Positions 16,470 to 24,302 of a stretch of 64,000 nucleotides of DNA are shown in pieces. The DNA is from Nocardioidaceae bacterium. Its GTDB lineage: Bacteria > Actinomycetota > Actinomycetes > Propionibacteriales > Nocardioidaceae. Within the stretch, counting starts at the first letter, position 1, and every line of letters begins with the position of its first letter. The stretch is taken from the NCBI GenBank assembly GCA_030655315.1, contig JAURVT010000042.1, forward strand, positions 1-64,000. Reading direction: 5' to 3'. The notes beneath the pieces were generated by a model. The model worked only from the letters and a program-made list of their open reading frames with translations, searched no databases and had not been told where the DNA came from. The translations under genes were made by a program, and so were the position numbers.

Positions 16470-18091
16470 GTCGGGTCCTCCTCGGTTGCGTGCTCCGGGT
16501 CGTCGGTGGCCTGCTGCTGCTGTTGCTGCTGCTCCACGGGCTCCTCGACGGTGTCGTGGGCCGGGCCGTGGTCGGGGGGCAGGCCCTCGACGACGCCGTG
16601 GTGGCCCAGCTCGGGCGCCTCGGGCGCGACCGGCTCGGCCGGGTCGGCCATCACCCAGGTGTCCTTCGAGCCACCACCGCGGCTCGAGTTGACGATCAGC
16701 TCGCCCTCGGGCAGCGCGACGCGCGTCAGCCCGCCGGGCAGCACCCACACCCGCTCGCCGTCGTTCACGGCGAACGGACGCAGGTCGACGTGGCGCGGAC
16801 GGATCCCGTCCTCGACCAGCGTCGGCACCGTCGACAGGGAGATGACCGGCTGCGCGATCCAGGCACGCGGGTCGCGCAGGATCGCCGCGCGCAGGGTGTC
16901 GAGCTCGCCCTGCGTGGCGGCCGGGCCGATGACGATGCCCTTGCCTCCGGAGCCGTCGACCGGCTTGAGGACGAGCTCGTCGAGCCGGTCGAGCACCTCC
17001 TCGCGCGCGTCCTTCTCGGCCATCCGCCACGTGTCGACGTTCTTCAGCACCGGCTCCTCGTGGAGGTAGTACCGGATCAGGTCGGGCACGTAGGTGTAGA
17101 GCAGCTTGTCGTCGGCGACGCCGTTGCCGACCGCGTTGGCGATCGAGACGTTGCCGGCCCGGGCGGCGTTGATCAGGCCGGGGATGCCGAGCATCGAGTC
17201 GGCACGGAAGTGCACCGGGTCGAGGAACTCGTCGTCGAGCCGGCGGTAGATGACGTGCACGGGCTCGAGGCCGCGGGTGGTGCGCATGTGCACGCGACCG
17301 CCGCGGCAGACGAGGTCGCGTCCCTCCACCAGCTCGATGCCCATGGTGCGGGCGAGCAGCGCGTGCTCGAAGTAGGCCGAGTTGTAGACGCCGGGGGTGA
17401 GCACCACGACCGTCGGGTCGGTGACGCCCGCGGGCGCCGCGGCGCGCAGCGCACCGAGCAGCTGCCGCGAGTACGACGAGACCGGACGGATGCGATGGTC
17501 GGCGAACACCTCGGGCAGCGCCGCCGACATGGCCCGCCGGTTCGTCATTACGTACGAGACGCCCGACGGGACGCGCGCGTTGTCCTCAAGGACGCGGAAC
17601 TCGCCGTCGCCGTCGCGGATCAGGTCGATGCCCGAGACGTGGATGCGCACGCCGTTGGGCGGGGTGATGCCCGCGACGACGCGGTGGAAGTGCTCGGAGC
17701 TGGTGACCACCTGGCGCGGCACGACGCCGTCGTTGAACACCTCGCCGGCGCCGTAGACGTCGTCGAGGAACGCCTCGAGCGCGTTGACGCGCTGGCGCAC
17801 GCCGACGTCGACCGTCCGCCAGGCGTCGGCCTCGATCAGGCGGGGCACGATGTCGAGCGGGAACGGCCGTTCCTCGCCCTCGACGCCGAACGTCACCCCC
17901 TGGTCGAGGTAGGACGAGGCGAGGGAGTCCGCCCGGGCCTGCACGTCCAGCGCGTCCATCTCCGAGAACGCGGTGTGCACGGCCGCGTAGTTGTCGCGGA
18001 CGTCGTCCGCCGCGAACATCTCGTCGAAGGTGCGCGAGTCGAGCTGGTCGGAGTACGAACCGAAGAGATCGTCGCGGGGTGCCTGGCTCAC
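16463..18091 (-). CDS. Circularly permuted ATP-grasp type 2 protein
   Basis: A 542-residue predicted carboxylate-amine ligase. It shows the permuted ATP-grasp features FRVLEDNARVPSGVSYVM (metal/ATP site), VVLTPGVYNSAYFEHALLA, NAVGNGVADDKLLYTYVPDLI and LVLKPVDGSGGKGIVIGP (glycine-rich loop). The GTG at 18091 has AGGG at good spacing; GTG 18100 is too close to it. The extreme C terminus is odd: an acidic, low-complexity tail with seven consecutive Gln (CAG/CAA run near 16510-16535). It heads the three-gene cassette and is predicted to form an amide bond in a small peptide; product unknown. Confidence 0.88.
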   Translation of the reverse strand: MSQAPRDDLFGSYSDQLDSRTFDEMFAADDVRDNYAAVHTAFSEMDALDVQARADSLASSYLDQGVTFGVEGEERPFPLDIVPRLIEADAWRTVDVGVRQRVNALEAFLDDVYGAGEVFNDGVVPRQVVTSSEHFHRVVAGITPPNGVRIHVSGIDLIRDGDGEFRVLEDNARVPSGVSYVMTNRRAMSAALPEVFADHRIRPVSSYSRQLLGALRAAAPAGVTDPTVVVLTPGVYNSAYFEHALLARTMGIELVEGRDLVCRGGRVHMRTTRGLEPVHVIYRRLDDEFLDPVHFRADSMLGIPGLINAARAGNVSIANAVGNGVADDKLLYTYVPDLIRYYLHEEPVLKNVDTWRMAEKDAREEVLDRLDELVLKPVDGSGGKGIVIGPAATQGELDTLRAAILRDPRAWIAQPVISLSTVPTLVEDGIRPRHVDLRPFAVNDGERVWVLPGGLTRVALPEGELIVNSSRGGGSKDTWVMADPAEPVAPEAPELGHHGVVEGLPPDHGPAHDTVEEPVEQQQQQQQATDDPEHATEEDPTC

Positions 18092-18250
18092 GCGCCACAC
18101 CCTAGGGGGAACCCGGAGGACCCGCGTCCCGGCGGTGCCGGGTCACCGGGGACGGTCCGGTCGATCGTCCGGATCGTCCCGTGACGACCGCTCGCCCCCG
18201 TAGGATCTGCTGCACCCGGGCAGCGGCGCGGGACGACGTGGGGGTGGCAG

Positions 18251-19309
18251 GTGCGGTCGACAGGTCAACGGCTCGGCCTGCCCGCGCTCGTGGCCGCCGC
18301 CGTGGTCGTCCTGCTCGTCGCCACCGACGTGCTGTCGTCGGCGATGGCGCCCGACGTCCGCGACGAGCGACCCAACCCGGTCGTCTCGGTCGCCCGGCTC
18401 TCCCAGGACGTCGCGCGCACCGCCGCCGACGCCACCGACGTGAGCCGCGGCTGCTCGCGCCCGTCGACGCTGCCGCTCGGCCGCACCAGCGAGGTCCGGC
18501 TCCCGGTCGACGGCATCGAGCGCGTGTTCCGGTTGCACGTGCCGTCGTCGTACTCCCCGAGCCGCCCCACGCCCCTCCTCGTGGCCTTCCACGGACGCCA
18601 CCGCAGCGGGGCGCTGCTCGAGGCCGACTCCGGCCTGTCAGGGCTCCCCGTCCTCGTCGCCTATCCCGAGGGCGTGCGCAACCAGGTCGGACGGCTCGAC
18701 TGGCAGATCGGTCCGCAGGCGACCCGCGGCGTCGACGACGTCGCGATGACGCGGGCGCTGATCGCCCGGGTGCAGCAGGGGTTCTGCGTCGACCGCGACC
18801 GCGTCTACGCCCTCGGCCACTCCAACGGCGGCGGGATGGCGGTGACCGTCGCCTGCGCGCTGCCCGACCAGGTCGCCGCGGTCGTGGCGATCTCCGGCGC
18901 CTTCTACGACCGGGCCGCCGGCTGCGTCGGGTCGCCGATCTCGCTGCTCGAGCTGCACGGCACCGCCGACCGCGTCATCCCGTACCAGGGCGGGCGGCTG
19001 CCCGAGGAGTTCGGCCGCACCACCCTGCCGCGCATCTCCCGCTGGATCCGCAACCAGGCGATCGTCAACGGCTGCGAGACCACGCCCGCCCAGCGACGAC
19101 TCGGGCGCGGCGTCGTCCAGGTCACCTGGCGCGAGTGCACCACCGGCCACCCGGTCTCGCTGGTGAGGATCGGCGGCGGGCTGCACCGGGTGCCGTCCAC
19201 GCGGGTGCTCGGCGGGACGCCGCTGGCCGTCCTCACGTGGCGGTTCCTGCGCACGCAGCACCTGCCCGCCGACGTCCGCGCCGCGCAGGTCGCGGACGCG
19301 CCGCGCTGA
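18251..19309 (+). CDS. Secreted poly(3-hydroxybutyrate) depolymerase/LpqC-like esterase
   Basis: A 352-residue alpha/beta hydrolase with an N-terminal signal anchor (hydrophobic residues 9-32). It has a complete triad by position: Ser191 in the nucleophile elbow GHSNGGGM, Asp240 in ELHGTADRVIPY and His312 in GGGLHRVP. VAFHGRHRSG (111-120) is the oxyanion-hole region. The arrangement matches the PHB-depolymerase/feruloyl-esterase group including mycobacterial LpqC. It should act outside the membrane on an ester whose identity is not visible. The GTG at 18251 is the first start that preserves the signal anchor. Confidence 0.85.
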   Translation: MRSTGQRLGLPALVAAAVVVLLVATDVLSSAMAPDVRDERPNPVVSVARLSQDVARTAADATDVSRGCSRPSTLPLGRTSEVRLPVDGIERVFRLHVPSSYSPSRPTPLLVAFHGRHRSGALLEADSGLSGLPVLVAYPEGVRNQVGRLDWQIGPQATRGVDDVAMTRALIARVQQGFCVDRDRVYALGHSNGGGMAVTVACALPDQVAAVVAISGAFYDRAAGCVGSPISLLELHGTADRVIPYQGGRLPEEFGRTTLPRISRWIRNQAIVNGCETTPAQRRLGRGVVQVTWRECTTGHPVSLVRIGGGLHRVPSTRVLGGTPLAVLTWRFLRTQHLPADVRAAQVADAPR

Positions 19310-19354
19310 CCACGCGACGAGCGCCCGTCCTCGGTGCGTCCTATCGTGCGGGGC

Positions 19355-20206
19355 ATGCCCGCACCCTCTGACGACGCCGAGCTGCTCACCTGGTCCCGTC
19401 GCGCGTGGGGCGCGCTGGAGCCGGTCCACGTGCTCGGCTACTTCGCCGACGAGGTGCGCGAGGCCTACGTGGCGCTCGGGCTGCACCCCCGGCTGAGCTA
19501 CTTCGCCGCACGGTCCGCGGCCTTCGGGCCCGTCGGCCCCCAGGTCCCGATCGCGACGTTCTACGTCTTCGCACCCTGGCTGCACGAGAAGGCCCTGCCC
19601 GCGTCGTGGGAGGTCGCCCCGCCCGAGCGCGTGCAGCAGGCCCGCCGCGAGGGCATGCAGGCAGTGCTCGAGCGCGCCGTCGGCTCGCCCGACGTCGGCG
19701 AGCTGCTCGAGCTGGCGCGCGAGGTGTGCGCCGGGCTCACCACGCCCGGCCGGCCGCTGCACGCCGCCCACGCGGGTCTCGACTGGCCGGCCGACCCCGT
19801 GCTGGCGCTCTGGCACGCGGCGACGCTGATCCGCGAGCACCGCGGCGACGGCCACGTGTCGGCGCTGCTGCGCGCCGGGCTCGACCCCGTCGAGTCGCTC
19901 GTCGTCGGCGGGCTGTTCTCGGGCAACACCGACTTCGTCCGCTCCACCCGTGGCTGGAGCGACGAGCAGTGGGCCGCCGCCGTCGAGCGCCTCACCGACC
20001 GCGGGCTCGTCGACGGCGACGCGCTCACCGACGAGGGCCGCACCTTCCGGCAGGGCGTCGAGGCCGAGACCGACCGGCTCGCGCTCGAGGGCTGGGCGCA
20101 CGTCGGCCTCGAGCGCACCCGCCGCGTCGCCGAGCTGGCCCGGCCGCTGCGCGAGTCCGCCCTCGCGAGCGGCGTGCTGCCCGGCTGGATCTCGTCGCGC
20201 GGCTGA
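19355..20206 (+). CDS. SCO6745-like helix-rich protein of unknown function
   Basis: A 283-residue protein with the actinobacterial SCO6745/SalK-like pattern: VHVLGYFADEVREAY, then LSYFAARSAAFGPVGP, FYVFAPWLH, and a C-terminal winged-helix-like stretch WAAAVERLTDRGLVDGDALTDEG. No catalytic motif is evident. The ATG at 19355 follows TATCGT (19342-19347) by 7 bases, so the transcript is probably leaderless. Neighbours share the strand but have separate spacing and give no functional clue. Confidence 0.7.
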   Translation: MPAPSDDAELLTWSRRAWGALEPVHVLGYFADEVREAYVALGLHPRLSYFAARSAAFGPVGPQVPIATFYVFAPWLHEKALPASWEVAPPERVQQARREGMQAVLERAVGSPDVGELLELAREVCAGLTTPGRPLHAAHAGLDWPADPVLALWHAATLIREHRGDGHVSALLRAGLDPVESLVVGGLFSGNTDFVRSTRGWSDEQWAAAVERLTDRGLVDGDALTDEGRTFRQGVEAETDRLALEGWAHVGLERTRRVAELARPLRESALASGVLPGWISSRG

Positions 20207-20273
20207 CGGCGTGCGGGCTCACCGGGGCTCGGGCAGGCTGGACGCCGACCCCACTGCCTGACGAGAGGACGCC

Positions 20274-20816
20274 ATGAGCGCCGCCGACCAGTTCCCGAAC
20301 CCGTACGAGCTCCTCGCCCCGGTGCCGTCGTTCACGGTCACCAGCGAGGACGTGTCCGACGGTGGCACCCTCGCCGAGCCCCACCGCTCCGGCGCGATGG
20401 GCGTGCCCGGTGGCGAGGACCGGAGCCCGCAGCTGTCGTGGTCCGGGGCGCCCGAGGGCACCCAGAGCTACGCCGTCACGGTCTACGACCCGTGCGCGCC
20501 CACGGCCAGCGGCTTCTGGCACTGGGCCGTCGCGGACCTGCCCGCGTCCGTCACCGAGCTCCCCGCGGGCGCCGGCGACCAGGGCTTCGACCTGCCGGGC
20601 GACGCCACCGTCCTGACCAACGACGCCGGCTTCCGGGGCTTCGTCGGCGCCGCCCCGCCGCCGGGGCACGGCGACCACCGCTACTACGTCGTGGTGCACG
20701 CCGTCGACGTCCCGTCGCTCGGACTGCCCGACGGCGCGAGCCCCGCCTTCCTCGGCTTCAACCTCTCGTCCCACACCCTCGCCCGCGCGATCCTGGTGGG
20801 CACCTTCGGCCACTGA
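20274..20816 (+). CDS. YbhB/YbcL-type phosphatidylethanolamine-binding protein
   Basis: A 180-residue cytosolic protein of the PEBP/Raf-kinase-inhibitor-like family. It has the family landmarks [35 protein letters not shown] (in consecutive pieces), the [18 protein letters not shown] loop and the end AILVGTFGH. Bacterial homologues bind small anions, but a physiological role is seldom known. The ATG at 20274 follows GAGAGGACGCC. A 20-bp-stem hairpin directly after the gene (20839-20889) probably ends transcription. Confidence 0.92.
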   Translation: MSAADQFPNPYELLAPVPSFTVTSEDVSDGGTLAEPHRSGAMGVPGGEDRSPQLSWSGAPEGTQSYAVTVYDPCAPTASGFWHWAVADLPASVTELPAGAGDQGFDLPGDATVLTNDAGFRGFVGAAPPPGHGDHRYYVVVHAVDVPSLGLPDGASPAFLGFNLSSHTLARAILVGTFGH

Positions 20817-20838
20817 GCCCGGCCACCGACGCCGTCCG

Positions 20839-20889
20839 GCGGTGGGTACGGCCCCAGGTTCGCGTGGATCCTGGGGCCGTGCCCACCGC
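20839..20889 (+). terminator. Strong hairpin after the PEBP gene
   Basis: GCGGTGGGTACGGCCCCAGG (20839-20858) pairs with CCTGGGGCCGTGCCCACCGC (20870-20889) along 20 bp with one T.G, closing an 11-base loop. It begins 22 bases after the PEBP stop. There is no T-run, as is common for GC-rich actinobacterial terminators. Confidence 0.7.
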
Positions 20890-20942
20890 TACCGCGGGAA
20901 AACCCGTGGCGGGCGGGCGTCGGGCACGCCTACGGTGGTGGC

Positions 20943-21023
20943 GTGTCGATGCGAGGAAGTCTCCGGGAGCCGGGCAGGTGCGAGCAGCACCTGTCCACGC
21001 CCGAGCGACCTCCGACGCGCTGA
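20943..21023 (+). CDS. Possible leaderless 26-codon leader peptide
   Basis: In the 444-base gap before the HNH gene, TACGGT (20931-20936) is followed after 6 bases by GTG, the spacing of leaderless starts elsewhere in this window. The frame runs 26 codons to TGA at 21021-21023. The product, VSMRGSLREPGRCEQHLSTP and six more residues, has five Arg codons including the uncommon AGG and two CGA, and one Cys. A 13-bp-stem hairpin follows 15 bases after the stop. This is the layout of an attenuator, but the downstream HNH gene has its own -10. Coding is unproven. Confidence 0.33.
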   Translation: MSMRGSLREPGRCEQHLSTPERPPTR

Positions 21024-21038
21024 CGCACGTCCACCACC

Positions 21039-21069
21039 AGAGCCGCTCCGGGTCCACCGGGGCGGCTCT
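21039..21069 (+). terminator. Terminator- or attenuator-like hairpin after the small ORF
   Basis: AGAGCCGCTCCGG (21039-21051) pairs with CCGGGGCGGCTCT (21057-21069) over 13 bp (one T.G) around GTCCA. It is followed by a mildly T-rich CGTCGTCTCGT. The rest of the gap to 21220 shows no further clear feature apart from a TACGCT -10 hexamer (21227-21232) serving the HNH gene. Confidence 0.6.
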
Positions 21070-21260
21070 CGTCGTCTCGTGGTCCCGGCGCGCACCGGGC
21101 GCGAGGTCGTCGCCCGTCTCACGCAGGTGCTCTGCGTGAAGGGCTGACCGGTCCCGGATCGGGGTCGGGCAGGTGAACACCCCGTGTCCGGCCCGTCGTT
21201 CCGGGCGACCACGGGCCGGACCCGGGTACGCTGACCATGCCGAGAGAGACGGACAGGCCG

Positions 21261-21701
21261 ATGGACGGACACGTTCTCGTGCTCAACGCGAGCTACGAGC
21301 CCCTGCAACGGGTCTCGCTGCGCCACGCGATCCGGATGCTGGTGCGCCAGGTGGCCGTGGTCGAGGAGGCGCACGCCGAGCAGATGTTCGGCCGCTACCC
21401 ACGTCCGCTCGTGCTCCGGCTCGTCCGCTACGTCGTGATGAAGTGGGTGCACCGGCGCAAGCCGATGTGCACCAAGTCCGCGGTCAAGGCCCGCGACGGT
21501 GCGTGCGCCTACTGCGGCGGCCGCGCCGAGACCGTCGACCACGTGGTGCCCCGCTCCCGGGGCGGGTTGCTCACGTGGGACAACGCCGTGGCAGCCTGCG
21601 TCCGGTGCAACCACCGCAAGGCCGACCGGACGCCCGCCGAGGCCGGGATGCGGCTGCTGATCGTCCCGGGTCCACCACGAGGGGTCCTGCTCCTGCGATG
21701 A
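21261..21701 (+). CDS. HNH endonuclease-fold protein
   Basis: A 146-residue protein that starts MDGHVLVLNASYEPLQRVS, the conserved opening of a widespread actinobacterial/cyanobacterial HNH family. The C-terminal nuclease module has CAYC (Cys82, Cys85), the DHVVPRSRGG motif with His94, and CVRCN (Cys113, Cys116), giving a zinc ribbon and a beta-beta-alpha metal site. I favour ATG 21261 over ATG 21237: the -10 at 21227-21232 would place the transcript start at or past 21237. The stop overlaps the next ATG (ATGA). The DNA target and biological role are not known; it is not flanked by restriction-modification genes. Confidence 0.85.
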   Translation: MDGHVLVLNASYEPLQRVSLRHAIRMLVRQVAVVEEAHAEQMFGRYPRPLVLRLVRYVVMKWVHRRKPMCTKSAVKARDGACAYCGGRAETVDHVVPRSRGGLLTWDNAVAACVRCNHRKADRTPAEAGMRLLIVPGPPRGVLLLR

Positions 21702-22396
21702 CGCCACACTCTCTCGGGCGCCGTCGACGCGACGGACGGTGGCTGCTCGTCGCCCCGGTGGTGCTGACGCTCGCGCTGGCGGCCTGCTCGGGGGGCGGGG
21801 ACGACCCTCCCGAGCCCGTCCCGACGACGACCACCACCACCTCCGCGCCCAGACCCACGGCGCAGGCCGCCGGACCCGAGCAGTCACCCGACCAGGTCGC
21901 CGCGGCCGTGGGGTCGTTGTCGATCGGCGACCTGCTCCGCACCGAGCCCCTCGACGGCGTCCCGCCCCAGGTGGTCGTCTGCCCGGGCGGGCCGGTGCTG
22001 TCGGCCGACGAGGGCGCCACGGTCGCGACCACTCACTTCGGGTCGCCCAGCGAGGCGGTGGCCGTCGTGACGCTCGTCTACCCCGACGCCGCGGCCGCCA
22101 CCGCGGCCGTCGAGCCGACCCTGGCCGCGGTCGACGACTGCACCGCCACCGGCCAGATCGACGGGGTCCCGCTCGAGCCCGTCACCCACGGGCGCACCGA
22201 GGTCGACGGCACGGCCACCGGCTTCGTGGTGGTGCAGGGCGACGACCCGGTCGCGCCCTACCAGCACCGCTCGGTGGCGCAGGTGGGCAACGTCGTGCTC
22301 GGGGTCGTCACCAGCGGCCGCTCGCCCGAGCAGGTCGAGCGCCAGGCGGCCGCCTCCCTGCCCGACGTCCTCACCGCGATCACGCCGGCGTCGTGA
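21698..22396 (+). CDS. Secreted lipoprotein of unknown function
   Basis: A 232-residue exported lipoprotein: basic start, hydrophobic run and lipobox LAAC with Cys30. A Thr/Pro-rich linker (TTTTTT, 43-48) leads to a compact alpha/beta domain with two Cys (VVCPGG and DDCTATG) that may form a disulfide, resembling the sensor-like extracellular domains of actinobacterial lipoproteins. It is translationally coupled to the HNH gene. Its 3' end overlaps the convergent cytosine permease gene by 17 bases. Function not recognised. Confidence 0.7.
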   Translation: MTPHSLGRRRRDGRWLLVAPVVLTLALAACSGGGDDPPEPVPTTTTTTSAPRPTAQAAGPEQSPDQVAAAVGSLSIGDLLRTEPLDGVPPQVVVCPGGPVLSADEGATVATTHFGSPSEAVAVVTLVYPDAAAATAAVEPTLAAVDDCTATGQIDGVPLEPVTHGRTEVDGTATGFVVVQGDDPVAPYQHRSVAQVGNVVLGVVTSGRSPEQVERQAAASLPDVLTAITPAS

Positions 22397-23681
22397 CGCG
22401 CTGCAGGCGGCTCACCGCGAGGGTGAGGCCCACCGCGAGCAGCACGCCGGTCAGCGGCGGGATGCCCCAGCCGATCTCGCCGGTGCCCCAGGCCGCGAGG
22501 CCGGCCACCGCGTAGACCGCGAGGTTCTCCCAGCGGACGGTCGGCGGCGTGTAGACGTCGCGGTCCGGGACGCCCCCGCGCCAGCGGGCCAGGAAGTCGC
22601 CGATGATCACGCCGCCGAGCGGCGGGATGAACGTCCCGAGCAGGCCGAGGTAGGTGATCAGGTGGTTCTGCACGCCCACCAGGGCGAGCACGGTGCCGAT
22701 GATCGTCCCGCCGATGACGAAGGGGGTCTTGGTGGGTCGCTCGAACAGCTCGGCCCCGGCGACGCCGAACGCGTAGGCGGTGTCGGCGTTGCTCGTCCAC
22801 AGGTTGCCGAACAGCAGCACCAGCCCCCAGCCGACGAGGCCCAGGTTGTAGAGGACGAGGACGAAGTCGGCCTGCTGGAAGGTGAGCGCGCCGACGGCGC
22901 CGAAGAAGACCATCAAGCCGTTGCCGAGCACGAACGCCGCGACGCAGGCCCAGACCGCCTGCCGGCCGGTGCGGGCGAACCGCGTCCAGTTGGGCGCCTG
23001 GGTGCCGGCCGAGATGAAGGTGCCGACCACGGTGGTGATCGCCACCGAGGTGGCCAGGGAGCCCGAGGGCTCGATCGCGGCGAAGCCGGACCAGCCGCCG
23101 ACCTCGTCCAGCGAGCGCGAGAGCACCCAGAACGCCAGCACGACGATCAGCGGCGTCGACACCATCGACGCGAGCGCCATCCCGCGGAACCCGTAGCAGG
23201 CCGTCGCGCACATCAGTGCGCTCGTCAGCACCATGATCGAGGCCCGTGCGGCGAACGAGTCCCAGCCGGTGGCCGTGGCGGTGAGGTCGCCGATCGTGCC
23301 GATGGTGACGCCGTACCAGCCGATCTGGGTACCGCCGAGGAGCAGCGACGCCAGCTTGGCGCCCCGGGTGCCGAACCCGTAGCGCGCCATCACGACGGTC
23401 GTCAGGCGCGTGCGCGAGCCCACCCAGCCCATCACGGCCACGTAGGTGCCGAGGATCAGCGAGCCGGCGGCGATGACGCCGACCAGCCCGGCGGCGGTGA
23501 AGTTCGGGGCCAGAGCGGCGCCCGCCAGCATCGTCGGCGTGAAGACGGTGAACCCGCACAGCACGAAGAGCAGCGACACCAGCGACTTGCGGGCATGCGG
23601 CGGGACGGGCATGACCGGGTAGTCCGGGTCGACCGGCGCGTTGCCGACGCGCTCGGACGACGTGCGCGGGTCGGCGGTCAT
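22380..23681 (-). CDS. Cytosine/purine permease (NCS1 family, CodB-like)
   Basis: A 433-residue membrane protein with about 12 helices. The NCS1 signature is visible: an N-terminal PVPPHARKSLVSLLFVLCGF, the LLGGTQIGWYGVTIG stretch (helix 3), a substrate-site ISAGTQAPNWTRFAR, and GTFIPPLGGVIIGDF (helix 10). NCS1 proteins import cytosine, purines or allantoin with protons or sodium. The ATG at 23681 is preceded by GGAGGAGGG and overlaps the deaminase stop (ATGA). Coupling with a cytosine deaminase gene makes cytosine the best substrate. Confidence 0.9.
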   Translation of the reverse strand: MTADPRTSSERVGNAPVDPDYPVMPVPPHARKSLVSLLFVLCGFTVFTPTMLAGAALAPNFTAAGLVGVIAAGSLILGTYVAVMGWVGSRTRLTTVVMARYGFGTRGAKLASLLLGGTQIGWYGVTIGTIGDLTATATGWDSFAARASIMVLTSALMCATACYGFRGMALASMVSTPLIVVLAFWVLSRSLDEVGGWSGFAAIEPSGSLATSVAITTVVGTFISAGTQAPNWTRFARTGRQAVWACVAAFVLGNGLMVFFGAVGALTFQQADFVLVLYNLGLVGWGLVLLFGNLWTSNADTAYAFGVAGAELFERPTKTPFVIGGTIIGTVLALVGVQNHLITYLGLLGTFIPPLGGVIIGDFLARWRGGVPDRDVYTPPTVRWENLAVYAVAGLAAWGTGEIGWGIPPLTGVLLAVGLTLAVSRLQRVTTPA

Positions 23682-24157
23682 CCCTCCTCCCCGATGTCCT
23701 CGAACCAGATCTGCGGCCGCTCGGCGATCATCTTCTGCATCAGCGCGAGACAGGCGGGGTCGTCCATCACGTCCACCTGCACGCCGTGGGAGCGGAGCAG
23801 CGACTCCGAGGCCTCGAACGTCCGGTTCTCGCCGACCACGATCCGGGGGACGTCGTAGAGCAGGGCCGTTCCGGCGCACATGAAGCACGGCGAGAGCGTC
23901 GTGTACAGCGTGCTGACTCGGTAGACCGAGGCCGGGAGCCGCCCGGCGCGGTCGATGCAGTCGGTCTCGCCGTGTCGGATCGGCGACCCGAGCTGGACCC
24001 GGCGGTTGCGTCCCACGGCGAGCACCTCGCCCCGGTGCACGAGTGCGGCGCCGATCGGCACGCCGCCCTCGTCCCAGCCGATCCGGGCCTGCTCGATCGC
24101 GAGGTCGAGGAACATCCGGTCCTGGTCCTGCTCGGGAGGGGCGGAGGACGTGGTCAT
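23678..24157 (-). CDS. Cytosine deaminase, zinc-dependent CDA fold (fungal FCY1-like)
   Basis: A 159-residue cytidine-deaminase-fold enzyme. Zinc ligands are His62 of HGE (62-64, Glu64 the proton shuttle) and Cys91/Cys94 in TLSPCFMCAG. HGETDCIDRAGRLP, LYTTLSPC, RIVVGENRTF and the C-terminal ERPQIWFEDIGE closely follow the yeast cytosine deaminase pattern, unlike the TIM-barrel CodA of enteric bacteria. It should convert cytosine to uracil and ammonia. The ATG at 24157 follows AGGAGCAGCC. With the permease behind it, this is an uptake-and-deaminate unit for pyrimidine salvage or nitrogen supply. Confidence 0.9.
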   Translation of the reverse strand: MTTSSAPPEQDQDRMFLDLAIEQARIGWDEGGVPIGAALVHRGEVLAVGRNRRVQLGSPIRHGETDCIDRAGRLPASVYRVSTLYTTLSPCFMCAGTALLYDVPRIVVGENRTFEASESLLRSHGVQVDVMDDPACLALMQKMIAERPQIWFEDIGEEG

Positions 24158-24266
24158 GGCTGCTCCTGGGGTGGGGTCGGGACGACGCGCGGTCGGTGGT
24201 GCCACCGAACCAGTCCGCGCACCGCACCGACAAGGGACGGAGCGACCCCTGGGACCGGCCATGTCG

Positions 24267-24302
24267 TTGACAGGGTGTCACCCCCTGGGAAGACTCCGCT
24301 CG
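24267..24302 (+). promoter_or_regulatory. Sigma-A-type promoter of the PucR gene, leaderless
   Basis: TTGACA (24267-24272), a 17-base spacer and AAGACT (24290-24295) are followed after 6 bases by the GTG at 24302, so the mRNA probably starts at or near the start codon. The half-sites TGACA and TGTCA around 24268-24280 form a small palindrome covering the -35, a possible autoregulatory operator. Confidence 0.5.

Noticed and set aside
16510-16535. A CAG/CTG repeat as a frameshift or pseudogene sign
   Set aside because: The frame continues normally through seven Gln to the overlapping stop, so the gene is intact.
21024-21220. RNase P RNA, 6S RNA or a known riboswitch in the gap before the HNH gene
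   Set aside because: A GAGGAAGTCTCCGG stretch recalls RNase P RNA, but none of the other conserved P RNA segments follow.
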